Assembly: GCF_902502825.2 (NCBI RefSeq)
Contig: NZ_LR723670.1
Location: 2,542,001 to 2,606,000 of the forward strand
Length of the DNA stretch: 64,000 nucleotides
Source of the DNA: Pseudorhizobium flavum
GTDB lineage: Bacteria; Pseudomonadota; Alphaproteobacteria; Rhizobiales; Rhizobiaceae
Direction: 5' to 3'
The translations under genes were made by a program, and so were the position numbers. Of this stretch, positions 1 through 8,325 are shown piece after piece. The notes beneath the pieces are model-generated. The model did no database searches and was not told where the DNA came from. It saw only the letters and a list, made by a program, of their open reading frames with translations. Position 1 is the first letter of the stretch, and every line of letters begins with the position of its first letter.

Positions 1-240
1 AGCATGTCAATTGAAGCTGCCATTCGAGGCGAAGGCGTGGCCCTCGGCAGGAGTGTCTTGGTTGCTGAAGACCTCCGCCAGGGCCGTCTCGTCGCGCCGT
101 TCCCCCAGGCAAAGCTGGATGTCGAACTGGGTTACGATCTTGTCTACAGAAATGGCAATCAACTTCATCCCAAAGTTCAGGCCATCAGGGCGTGGCTTGC
201 CGACGAGGTTCGAAACGCTGGGGCAGTGCAGGTCCCGTGA
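1..240 (+). CDS. LysR-type transcriptional regulator, C-terminal fragment
   Basis: The reading frame is open from the first base and stops at a TGA at 238-240, so this is the 3' end of a gene cut by the window edge. The visible 79 residues match the end of the effector-binding domain of LysR-type regulators of the GcvA subgroup: a GVALG turn, then LVAEDL and GRLVAPF, and a closing AIRAWLADE helix. The DNA-binding half is outside the window, so neither target nor ligand can be read. The internal ATG at 4 is not a credible start because it lies in the middle of a conserved domain. About 400 bases without a clear gene follow. Confidence 0.8.
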   Translation, partial: SMSIEAAIRGEGVALGRSVLVAEDLRQGRLVAPFPQAKLDVELGYDLVYRNGNQLHPKVQAIRAWLADEVRNAGAVQVP

Positions 241-645
241 CGTCCGCTGTTGGCGCATTCTTGCCATCAATAGAGCTTGGTCAATGTGCGAGGAAAACAC
301 CGCTTTCCAAAGGCGTGGAGCGGACCGGCGAATTCTAAGGAGTCTGACCCAACTCTCCAAAGTTTGTCCGATTGGAGGTGCGTGCCAGCGGTTCTTGGCT
401 GGTGCATTTGGAGTAGTAGCGGAGAGTCGCGGTGCCGAGCCATTTCAGCTGCGCAGCAGCGCATTCCGTCGCAGGTCGTCAGTATTAGATGAACATGCAG
501 GTGTCGGCCCGCCGTACCCTAAACAATGCAGAACAGCTGGCAACTTCCGCCTTCGAGATTGCAGGCGTTCTCGTTCCCACATTCGCCCGTTGCCCTTGAA
601 AACGTTATCTGTAGGATTTGCCGTTGGTTGGGGGAGGTAGATATC
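241..645. other. Region without recognisable gene
   Basis: I see no convincing coding sequence here. The reading frames that cross it have no recognisable domain and no ribosome binding site, and they run out of frame into the downstream gene. A ribosome binding site (GGGGAGG, 631-637) at the right edge belongs to the next gene. The stretch separates the LysR remnant from the small secreted-protein pair and may hold the promoter of that pair. Confidence 0.5.
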
Positions 646-1209
646 GTGCGGTTGCTATGCCTGTTCTTTGCAGTTGTGATGCTGATTGGTCATTCTGTTG
701 ATGCGGGAGCGGAAAACCCAACGCGTGAGAAATGTACCTGTAATCTCGATCCCGACGACCCACCTGCTGATGGTGCGTGGGTGAAAAACGCGTCTGCTTG
801 CTGGTCTACCGAGGTCAAGGACTTGAATTGGTGCGACATCGTCGTCGAAAGCTTACAGGGCTCTCAGGCCACGCAGACCACATCAATGGAACTTTTCGGG
901 AACGCCTCCAATCCACCCGTGTTGGTAGATGTATTACATAGTAGGTTCGACAACTTCCTCCAAGTATCGGCCGTCGAGGGCGGCCCCATCGACCTAAAAC
1001 AGGCAGCAGACATTGTCACCAGTCGATTGAAGGAGAATGCCGCGCTCATCGCCAACTGCGTGACTGCACTCGCCGACCGTAAGCGCGGGTTCGTGGAGGA
1101 CGGCGATGGAGGGGTCGTTTGTCGTGTAAGTGAGGTAAGCGGATGGCTGAGGCTGGAAATCCCCGTCGAGGCGGCCCGTATTGTCTATATGGTTGCGCCA
1201 GGAACATGA
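646..1209 (+). CDS. Secreted hypothetical protein with N-terminal signal
   Basis: I do not recognise the family. The GTG at 646 is chosen as start because a strong ribosome binding site (GGGGAGG, 631-637) sits 8 bases upstream and translation then opens with a hydrophobic signal segment (LLCLFFAVVMLIGHS) followed by an AGA-type cleavage region. Starting at the upstream ATG (526) would bury the signal inside the protein. The mature part, about 165 residues, has several cysteines (KCTCNL, ASACWS, NWCDI, IANCV, VVCRV), suggesting disulfides outside the cytoplasm. The stop overlaps the start of the next gene (ATGA), so the two are probably co-translated. Function unknown. Confidence 0.6.
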   Translation: MRLLCLFFAVVMLIGHSVDAGAENPTREKCTCNLDPDDPPADGAWVKNASACWSTEVKDLNWCDIVVESLQGSQATQTTSMELFGNASNPPVLVDVLHSRFDNFLQVSAVEGGPIDLKQAADIVTSRLKENAALIANCVTALADRKRGFVEDGDGGVVCRVSEVSGWLRLEIPVEAARIVYMVAPGT

Positions 1210-1718
1210 GAAAGACAACAGTCGCCGTCCTGGCGTTTATCTGCACCGTTATTGTTTCCGAAGTTGTCGGATTTGGTGTAAGCACGCTCATCATGCGGGC
1301 GGTGCGTGCATTTGGCGGGCCGCCCGCAGTAAAAATCGACCTGCAGTCAAAACTTGGATGCCCGAGTGGAAGTCTCGCCGACCTCAAGAGAAGGTTTTCT
1401 GATGACACTCTTAAGCTTGAACGTGGCGCGGATTCATTGTTTATCTGCTCAGACAACTCGATCAACACGACGGTCGAAGATGCTCCGCGTGCGCTGGCGA
1501 GGGAATTCCCCGGTTGCCTTAACTACATTACCGGCGCTCTCAGGATGCTTCGGGAAAGCGATGCGATTTGTGCCTTGCCGGATAACCAAGGTTACATCTG
1601 CGACGGCGAAAAAGGGACAGAGGGCCAAGGAGTCGATGCCCTTGGCACTCAATCGAGCGTCGTAAGCTTTTGCACACCTGAAACCCTCACAAAATTCGGC
1701 TTTGCGGTGCACTTTTGA
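1206..1718 (+). CDS. Hypothetical membrane-anchored or secreted protein
   Basis: The ATG at 1206 overlaps the stop of the preceding gene in an ATGA junction. The protein (170 residues) begins with a basic residue pair and a long hydrophobic stretch (TVAVLAFICTVIVSEVVGFG) that is a membrane anchor or uncleaved signal. The rest is polar with spaced cysteines (KLGCPSG, LFICSDN, PGCLNY, AICALP, GYICDG, SFCTPE), as in its upstream partner, which suggests that both work outside the cytoplasm. I recognise no domain. Both lie next to a large NTPase-nuclease gene on the opposite strand, but no functional link can be shown. Confidence 0.55.
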   Translation: MRKTTVAVLAFICTVIVSEVVGFGVSTLIMRAVRAFGGPPAVKIDLQSKLGCPSGSLADLKRRFSDDTLKLERGADSLFICSDNSINTTVEDAPRALAREFPGCLNYITGALRMLRESDAICALPDNQGYICDGEKGTEGQGVDALGTQSSVVSFCTPETLTKFGFAVHF

Positions 1719-1824
1719 TGCCTACGGTCTCGCTTACCGATGTTGCGGCGGGCTCAGTTACGCTGAAATCGCAGTGACCGCAATCTCGGTAGTCGCCGGG
1801 GCAGTCAAAGGGTGCAACAGTGTA

Positions 1825-4800
1825 TCAAGGCGCTTTTCTTCTGCGTGATTTACGATCTGGAATCGATCTCAGGGTCAGATCAATTCCAATTACCTTAACA
1901 GCCTCGATATCCGGGCGACCTGCTATCAATCCCTGCGCATACGCCTGTAGCGCCACGCAAAGCTCGCTGAAATCCAGAGCAGCCCCATTAACCGGATGGT
2001 TCCATGAAGATTGTTCTCCATTACACAACAATAAAAAAATGCCGTTCGAAGATCGTTTGTCACGAAGGTAATCGTTGCACAGCTGGTTTTCGACGCGTTC
2101 GAACAGCTTCGGGCCAGACCAGCGGTCGGCAATTTTTACTTCGGTTGGCACAGGGCCATCAAAGCCGGTTGTCAAGAAACGCAGGTCCGGCCTCTTCAAA
2201 TCAGCTAGTTCGTCCTCCTGTGGGACCACATAGCGGCTTTGGGCGCGATCTCGAAGCCATCCACCTATGAAGTTGCGCAGTTGCGTTTCCTTGGTCGCGT
2301 TCACCAATATGTCGGCTATGCTCGTGTCACCGTTTTCTAGGTCGTCCTTGAGATCAAGAAGGCGCGAGCACGCAAGTTCGAATAATTGTCGGTGATCGGA
2401 AGGCAGGACTTCGGCTTCGCGCGAAAAATCTTTCACATCATTTGGCTGCCATGCGGACAAATCTGAGTCCTGGATAGCTCGTCCTACGGCATGGGTCATC
2501 ATCCAAGCCCGAGTCTCGACTTCTGGATAGTTCTCCGCGATTTCTTTAAGTGCAAGGTAGGTCTCCTTACCTGGAATCTCACTTAGCAACTTGAAAACGG
2601 TATCCCTCGCGTCTTGGGCGTCGTCTCGGAGGCCCGGAGAATATACGCCTTTCCCTGCGCGCTCGATGTCATCCTCCCGTTTGATGTTCTCATGCAGGAC
2701 AAAATAGAGCTGTCGCAAGTGCCGAGCATTCTTGTAATTTTCCCGAAACTTACCACCCGACCGTCTGCCACCCAAAAGCTGCACGGCAAAATTCATACAA
2801 AACTCCGTTCGCAATGCCTCATCCCCGAGATCGCGAAGGACGCCGTGAAGTCGCTCGATACCCTGATCAGGATCAACCGAAACAAAGAGCGCCACTAGGA
2901 GGGATTTAGTTTTGACATCTGAGGTCTTCGTCATCACGTTAGAAGAAAATGTGGAGATTTCTTCGTCCGTGATCATCTCATCGCGAATGATAATAATAAG
3001 CGCATTCTCTAAGCTTCGATAATTCCTAGGCAGTTGGCGCTTAAGTATGTCGATAATCGTCCGAGAGAGGCCGATCTGAAGGTCATGGCCATGCCATAGC
3101 AAATCCGACAACAGGTAATTGGGGTCTACGTCCTCGTCATATGTAGTAAGTTCCCATTCGGTCTCCCCTGCAAATCGGTCATGAACGATCTCAGGAAACG
3201 CTTTGCTCAAACTCACCAACCATGCCGGAAATCCGTTCATTTCCCACAATGCGTACCGCACGGCTCGGTCTGCTTCCGCTTCCGTCAGCCCGGACGGCCA
3301 ATCGATAGTTTCGCTGCTTTCAATGGCGATTCCACTGAGCCCAAGCACGATGGCATGCGGAACGCTGTTCGGATTATCCCAGCCGTCAGACCGAAGTGTC
3401 GGCTGATATTCGCGCCAATAAGCCACCATGCTATTTCGAAACGATTGGGCTACAGCAGAACCGTACGTCACTTCCAGGTCACGCCAATTGGAATAGGCCC
3501 ATTTGTTCCTGTCCGGCGTAGACTTGCGCATTTCTGAATGAAGGTTCACCTGGCAACGCCAAACCGACCCTTTCGCCGCTTCTCGATTGTCCAGCATCTG
3601 GGTGTGGTTCTCGATGAGCCACTGCCGATTTTGCTCGTAGATTTCCGCATACCTTTTTTCTCGGTCGCGGCGTCGGCGCTTGTATTCACTCTCCTGCTTT
3701 TTCCATTTCCGCTCCGTCTCGGAGAGTTTGGGAGGCCGAAGGCGTTCCTTCATCACAGCTTCCAGCTCCGAATTCCCTTTGACCTTTCGGCGAAGGGCTT
3801 TCAATTCTAGGGCTGGCCTTCCTGCCTGCACATAAAGGTGCAAGGCCATGGTCAATGCGACGAGCTTGTCATCCTGATCTTCACGCTCTTCTATCTGCTC
3901 GATGAAATATGGGAGGTCTTCGGCTCTGAATTCCCAGTAGTCCCTGAAAATCCGGGCATGCCACCAATCGGTCAGTCGCTCACCATTTTCAGCTAGTTTG
4001 AGCTTTCGGGCATCCTCCACGTCAAACCAGAAGAGCGCCTTGTTGAGGTCTCCCCATGACCTAACGGCATCTTGGAAATTATGGCGTTCTTCGCCATTCC
4101 CGTTCCAGTTCCTATCGAGGGACGTGAGGGATATTGCTCCGAGGCTGGTTCGATCCAGGGCATGCCTAGATTTCAATGCGACCAATTGTGCCGCGATCTT
4201 GGCTGCTATGGGAAGAAGCCATCTAAAAGCTTGTGAAAGCTCAAGCTGATTGCGTTCCGCGAACGGTGAGCGCTTCAACAGCGGTGATAGCCCATGAAGC
4301 ATCTCAATGAGGTCGCCCTCTGAGAGACGATCTACCAGGTTTCTTAGAGACCGTTCGAGGTCAGAATAGCCTCTTTCCTCCGGTTCAATGGTATGTTCCA
4401 GACAAGCCAGAAGCTCGCTGATAGGCAGGTGCTCTGGTACAAACAGATCGACTACCTCAGAAAAAAGCCGTCTGCTGGGAGGATGCCTTGATCTCGCGAT
4501 CAACGTGGCTGCATCCGTTTGCTGTTGGAAGGCACCCACAACATTCAAAGCCCGTAGGGCAGCAATTCGACTGTATTTATCCTGAACCGGATCAATGGCG
4601 ATCTCAAACGCAATATCCTTGCATGATGCGTATTTTCCTTGCCAAACAAATCCGAGAAGAAGGGAGTTCAGGTTGGGGTCGCTCTTGTGGAGTACGAGCA
4701 GGCCGTTGATCGTGTGCTCCAAGTCATCCGTCGCGAAACGCCTTATCGCTGAGTAGTCGACTGAAGACCGGAATAGCGTTTCCTGTTTAATTCGGTTGCA

Positions 4801-6198
4801 CACGTCGCTAATGATCGCCGCTCGATCATCGTGAGGGAGTTTAGTGGGATCACCATCGTGGAAAAGGATTTCCGGTGCGATCTTCATCACTCGTTCGCGG
4901 ATGCGTTGATCGCCGATGGACAGCCAAGGGAGTATTGGCTTGGAGGTGGGCACAACGACTTCCAGGCCATATTGTACTTTGAACAACAGGTTTTCGATTT
5001 CACGGCGGGATTTCCCTTCTGCAATCAGTTCCAGTAACCAAGCTGCACAAAGGAACTCTCGAACAGAACGATGATGAAATCGAACCGTACCGTATATTGC
5101 TTGGTCGAAGATCGGGCGCGCTAAAAGAGAAGAAATGTCGTCTGCCGACCAATCGTCCAGCACCTTCGAGGGATCGATGCAGTCGGGGCGCAACTGACTA
5201 TCTGGTACCTGAATACGAGACATTTTCTGATACGTCACGGCCGCAGCAAGACGCTTTGCGCCAAGATATGCTTTGCTCCAAGTCAGCGGTCGCAGCCGAT
5301 CTCGATTTGGGTCGCGCTCCCGAAGCCTCAATTCGATATCCGCTTCCAGCAACTCTGCTCGCGTACCAATGCGCCCGTTGCTCTTCCAGAAGCTGACCAA
5401 CTCGATAAAATCTTGGGGGCGGGAGAGGTAATCTCTGACATCTCTCCGCTCGATCTGGTCGAAGAATTCCTTTTCGTTGGTGACGTTCAATGCACGAGCC
5501 AATTGCATAACCTGGTCGTCATCCAGATGACCAAGAGTAACGACGCGAAACGTCCCTCGCATTTCTTCGGGCTTTGATGTTTCGCCATCATCTTCAATAT
5601 CGGGAAAGAGCACCTCATCCACGCGTTCCGGCCCTGCCATATCGACGTTAGGTCGGGTCGCTTCAGCTTCGGCCTGATAGGGTAGCTGGGCAACAAGAAG
5701 ATCAAGGTCCGTCTTTGGACGCCATTCTGAAATCCTGCTCGTTATGACGATATGGGTACGTTGACCCGCCGACCCGAGCTTTCTGGCTAGCTTTCTGATC
5801 GCCTTTTCGAAGTCCCGGGGATCGCTGAGTCTCGCTTCGTCGACCGAGTCTAGGAACAACCAACCTTCATCGTCAGACTTGAGCCAGCGGTCAAATTCAT
5901 GAAAGGAGCCTGTCAGTTGGTCATCGAAGGCATCCTCGATCCCATCCAGAAGATATTCAAGACGAATGAAGAAAGCCTGCTTCCCGGCGGCTCTGATCCT
6001 CTTCGTCGCTTGCTGTATTTCTATGGTTTTTCCGGACCCGGCCTCCGCGAGGATAATGGTTCGGTATTCACTCTCTAGATCATCCCAATGGATTGCCGAT
6101 GAGAATGCCCAACGCGGCATCTCCTCATATTCGGCCAGATTCGTAACATCCTTTGGAACGGCATAAAAGTTACGACGCAGCTCTATGAATTCATCCAT
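1825..6198 (-). CDS. STAND/NACHT-like NTPase with C-terminal PD-(D/E)XK nuclease domain
   Basis: A 1457-residue protein. Near the N-terminus is a P-loop NTPase: Walker A AEAGSGKT (about 51-58), Walker B WLFLDSVDEA (about 113-122), and a sensor-like ITSR, typical of the NACHT/STAND class used in innate immunity. A long central region (about 400-1300), rich in helices and charged residues, resembles the repeat or sensor part of such proteins. The last 120 residues contain RPDLRF (D1338), then PTEVK (E1353, K1355), then a helix and a hydrophobic strand (GIFLLLC). This fits the PD-(D/E)XK nuclease fold and suggests a DNA-cutting effector. In STAND defence proteins the effector is often N-terminal; here it would be C-terminal. 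No partner gene is fused or overlapping. The NTPase assignment is firm, the nuclease inferred from the motif. Confidence 0.75.
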   Translation of the reverse strand: MDEFIELRRNFYAVPKDVTNLAEYEEMPRWAFSSAIHWDDLESEYRTIILAEAGSGKTIEIQQATKRIRAAGKQAFFIRLEYLLDGIEDAFDDQLTGSFHEFDRWLKSDDEGWLFLDSVDEARLSDPRDFEKAIRKLARKLGSAGQRTHIVITSRISEWRPKTDLDLLVAQLPYQAEAEATRPNVDMAGPERVDEVLFPDIEDDGETSKPEEMRGTFRVVTLGHLDDDQVMQLARALNVTNEKEFFDQIERRDVRDYLSRPQDFIELVSFWKSNGRIGTRAELLEADIELRLRERDPNRDRLRPLTWSKAYLGAKRLAAAVTYQKMSRIQVPDSQLRPDCIDPSKVLDDWSADDISSLLARPIFDQAIYGTVRFHHRSVREFLCAAWLLELIAEGKSRREIENLLFKVQYGLEVVVPTSKPILPWLSIGDQRIRERVMKIAPEILFHDGDPTKLPHDDRAAIISDVCNRIKQETLFRSSVDYSAIRRFATDDLEHTINGLLVLHKSDPNLNSLLLGFVWQGKYASCKDIAFEIAIDPVQDKYSRIAALRALNVVGAFQQQTDAATLIARSRHPPSRRLFSEVVDLFVPEHLPISELLACLEHTIEPEERGYSDLERSLRNLVDRLSEGDLIEMLHGLSPLLKRSPFAERNQLELSQAFRWLLPIAAKIAAQLVALKSRHALDRTSLGAISLTSLDRNWNGNGEERHNFQDAVRSWGDLNKALFWFDVEDARKLKLAENGERLTDWWHARIFRDYWEFRAEDLPYFIEQIEEREDQDDKLVALTMALHLYVQAGRPALELKALRRKVKGNSELEAVMKERLRPPKLSETERKWKKQESEYKRRRRDREKRYAEIYEQNRQWLIENHTQMLDNREAAKGSVWRCQVNLHSEMRKSTPDRNKWAYSNWRDLEVTYGSAVAQSFRNSMVAYWREYQPTLRSDGWDNPNSVPHAIVLGLSGIAIESSETIDWPSGLTEAEADRAVRYALWEMNGFPAWLVSLSKAFPEIVHDRFAGETEWELTTYDEDVDPNYLLSDLLWHGHDLQIGLSRTIIDILKRQLPRNYRSLENALIIIIRDEMITDEEISTFSSNVMTKTSDVKTKSLLVALFVSVDPDQGIERLHGVLRDLGDEALRTEFCMNFAVQLLGGRRSGGKFRENYKNARHLRQLYFVLHENIKREDDIERAGKGVYSPGLRDDAQDARDTVFKLLSEIPGKETYLALKEIAENYPEVETRAWMMTHAVGRAIQDSDLSAWQPNDVKDFSREAEVLPSDHRQLFELACSRLLDLKDDLENGDTSIADILVNATKETQLRNFIGGWLRDRAQSRYVVPQEDELADLKRPDLRFLTTGFDGPVPTEVKIADRWSGPKLFERVENQLCNDYLRDKRSSNGIFLLLCNGEQSSWNHPVNGAALDFSELCVALQAYAQGLIAGRPDIEAVKVIGIDLTLRSIPDRKSRRRKAP

Positions 6199-6507
6199 CG
6201 ACCATGCACCTGCGACTCGTCAGTTGTTACATGCTGACTTCCCCGACTTTCAGGTCGCTCAATCGCTTTTTCACCTGATTGAGGGGTTTTCACCAGGAAA
6301 TAATGTGGTTGGACCGAGGCACGGAGGAAGTCCGCCAACTTTTGCCACTAACTGACATTTGCAGCAGCAGTCTAATTAACGCGTTCTGAGGCTGTGAGCA
6401 GTCTGAGCCAAGATTCTCGATTGCCCAGAGCTAGCATACTTCAGTCTTCTGCCCGGATGCATGATCTGGGAAACGACAAGGATCGTTGTCGTTGTCATAT
6501 GGCACCG
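6199..6507. promoter_or_regulatory. Intergenic region with nested inverted repeat (6251-6283)
   Basis: About 309 bases separate two minus-strand genes, so it should hold the promoter of the large NTPase gene. The most visible structure is CTCAATC (6258-6264) facing GATTGAG (6277-6283), nested with CAGGT (6251-6255) facing ACCTG (6273-6277). The two pairs overlap, so alternative hairpins or a repressor-binding dyad are possible. I see no gene. Confidence 0.4.
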
Positions 6508-7305
6508 TCAGAATTTGATATCACCCGTTTGCACCACGTCTGCATTGATGATGCGGTAACCTGAATACCATTTTGTCGGCTGGTCGCATTTGTTGAATTC
6601 CACGTCGCCGTTTTGAATGACATCCAAGACTTGGTTGGCAGCGGAGTCAGCGGCCTGAAGCACGCGATTGACTACGTTCTCACTGCCTGTGTCCGCGCTC
6701 CCGTAGATCAGCTGGACACCAACTGGAAGATAGGTCGCGTCGAAAACCGGCACCTGACGTGCGTTGATGGCCGGAATGTTGCCGAGGTCGGAGTCCACAA
6801 CCATTCCGACACGCTCCCCTTGCTTTATTATGCCCCGATACAGCAGCTCTTCCAGAGCTGCGACCCACCCAAGGTTTTCTTTCTTGTCTGTCTTGAGATC
6901 GATGAATTCCCAGCAAAAGGGGATATCGAGTTTCCAATAAGCGTCCGCGCCTTCAGGTGGAGGAGCCTCCTTGAACGATACCACGGCTGTCACAGACACC
7001 TCGTGCCCCTCTATCAAGCGAGTGTTTGTGTCGACTGCGATGGTATGATCGTAATGCTTGGACAAAGCGTCTTTGGCGTCGAAGCTCATCGATACTGCGC
7101 TTTGGGGTATCCTGGTAAGTACCTTGGGGCCTTTCGGTCGGTCGTAACTGACCTGGGAATACGCATTTTCCATTGGCTGGTTGAACTTGAACTCTCCCGT
7201 TGAAGGGTCGACGCTAATAGAGAGAGATGTCACGTCTCCAGCCGTCGTACCATAAAGGTGCTCAATCCGCCTCTTAGTCGGCTGGTTCTTCCGTTTTGAC
7301 GACAC
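6508..7305 (-). CDS. Hypothetical protein, 265 aa, in defence island
   Basis: I do not recognise this family. The N-terminus is strongly basic (KRKNQPTKRR) with no signal peptide, so the protein is probably cytoplasmic. The rest is mixed beta-rich sequence with repeated short strands (LSISVDP, VSVTAVVSF, WKLDIPFCWEF), giving the impression of a beta-sandwich or binding module. It is transcribed divergently from the Hachiman operon and lies upstream of the NTPase-nuclease gene on the same strand, about 310 bases away, so it could be a partner or accessory of either, or a separate unit. Confidence 0.6.
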   Translation of the reverse strand: MSSKRKNQPTKRRIEHLYGTTAGDVTSLSISVDPSTGEFKFNQPMENAYSQVSYDRPKGPKVLTRIPQSAVSMSFDAKDALSKHYDHTIAVDTNTRLIEGHEVSVTAVVSFKEAPPPEGADAYWKLDIPFCWEFIDLKTDKKENLGWVAALEELLYRGIIKQGERVGMVVDSDLGNIPAINARQVPVFDATYLPVGVQLIYGSADTGSENVVNRVLQAADSAANQVLDVIQNGDVEFNKCDQPTKWYSGYRIINADVVQTGDIKF

Positions 7306-7485
7306 GATGTGCTCCTCAAACTGAACAGCGAGTAACTATAATCGTTTCCACGGTTTTTGGTGGGAAATCGTCCATCGTCCACATCTCTTTACTTAGTCCT
7401 GATCTGCTGATTGTTGTGAACGGAGATGAAACAAGGGAAAATTGAGGCGTGATTCTATGCATGGTTGAGGTGGCGTTACTGCGAT

Positions 7486-8325
7486 ATGCTGAAGTATCCT
7501 GACAAGTTTCTGGAAGTCCGAGCGGAGTGCGTAAACCTGCCGCCGTTCTCATCGCTGTGCGCAGGTTTCGACAGCGATCATTGGCGTGCAAAGCCCTTCG
7601 CTGACCATCTCTTCCAGTGGTTGCCGTTCGCAGCCTTGAGCCAGGAAAACCAACTGGCATTCGGAGCCAACAATTTTGTTGAAATGCTGCAGCTCGCCGC
7701 TGCCCACATTTACAACACGAAGAAGACAGCATCGAGAGGAGAGATCGGAGAACTGATTTTCCACTTGGCGTGCATACTGCACTTCGGAACATCCCCGGTC
7801 CTTTGCAAGCTCGTGCTCAAAACGTCATCGAATGACACGGTGAAAGGCTTCGATGGGGTCCACATCTTGCCCAAGGGCGATGATTTCGAAATCTGGCTTG
7901 GAGAATCGAAGTTCTACTCTGATCCGTTGAAGGGGATTCAGGATGCTGTGACCTCGGTGAAAGAGCACCTGATTCCTGCGTTCTTAGACACGGAGAAGGC
8001 GATGATCCTCGGCCATGTCGCCGAAGGAATTCCCAATCGAGAAGCAGTTAAGAAGGCGTTCAAACCCCAAACGTCAAAGGACGAGCTTCTGAAACGGGCG
8101 GTCTTTCCGATTTTGATCGCTTACAACAGTGACACGGTAGCGTCTCACAAAATTCTGTCTGCAAAATACATCGCTGAACTTAAAGCTGAAGCTGAGAAGT
8201 TGCGGACCTATTTTTCTGACAAAGCAGCAGGTCTCACGGTGCGATTCGTGCTGATGTTCGTGCCTATGAACAACAAGAAAGCAGTGATCGAGAGTTTTGA
8301 TAGAAAGCTTGAGGCCTTCCTATGA
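7486..8325 (+). CDS. hamA: Hachiman anti-phage system nuclease HamA (DUF1837)
   Basis: A 279-residue protein of the HamA/DUF1837 type. The nuclease-like core is visible: RGEIGE (about 84-89), GFDGVHI with D123, then LGESKFY with E140 and K142, i.e. a D...ExK PD-(D/E)XK arrangement. It is followed with a 4-base ATGA overlap by a helicase gene, the defining layout of Hachiman. In studied systems HamA and HamB form a complex in which DNA sensing by the helicase unleashes the HamA nuclease, giving abortive defence. I chose the ATG at 7486; a TTG at 7465 would add seven residues. Neither start has a strong ribosome binding site. Confidence 0.88.
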   Translation: MLKYPDKFLEVRAECVNLPPFSSLCAGFDSDHWRAKPFADHLFQWLPFAALSQENQLAFGANNFVEMLQLAAAHIYNTKKTASRGEIGELIFHLACILHFGTSPVLCKLVLKTSSNDTVKGFDGVHILPKGDDFEIWLGESKFYSDPLKGIQDAVTSVKEHLIPAFLDTEKAMILGHVAEGIPNREAVKKAFKPQTSKDELLKRAVFPILIAYNSDTVASHKILSAKYIAELKAEAEKLRTYFSDKAAGLTVRFVLMFVPMNNKKAVIESFDRKLEAFL

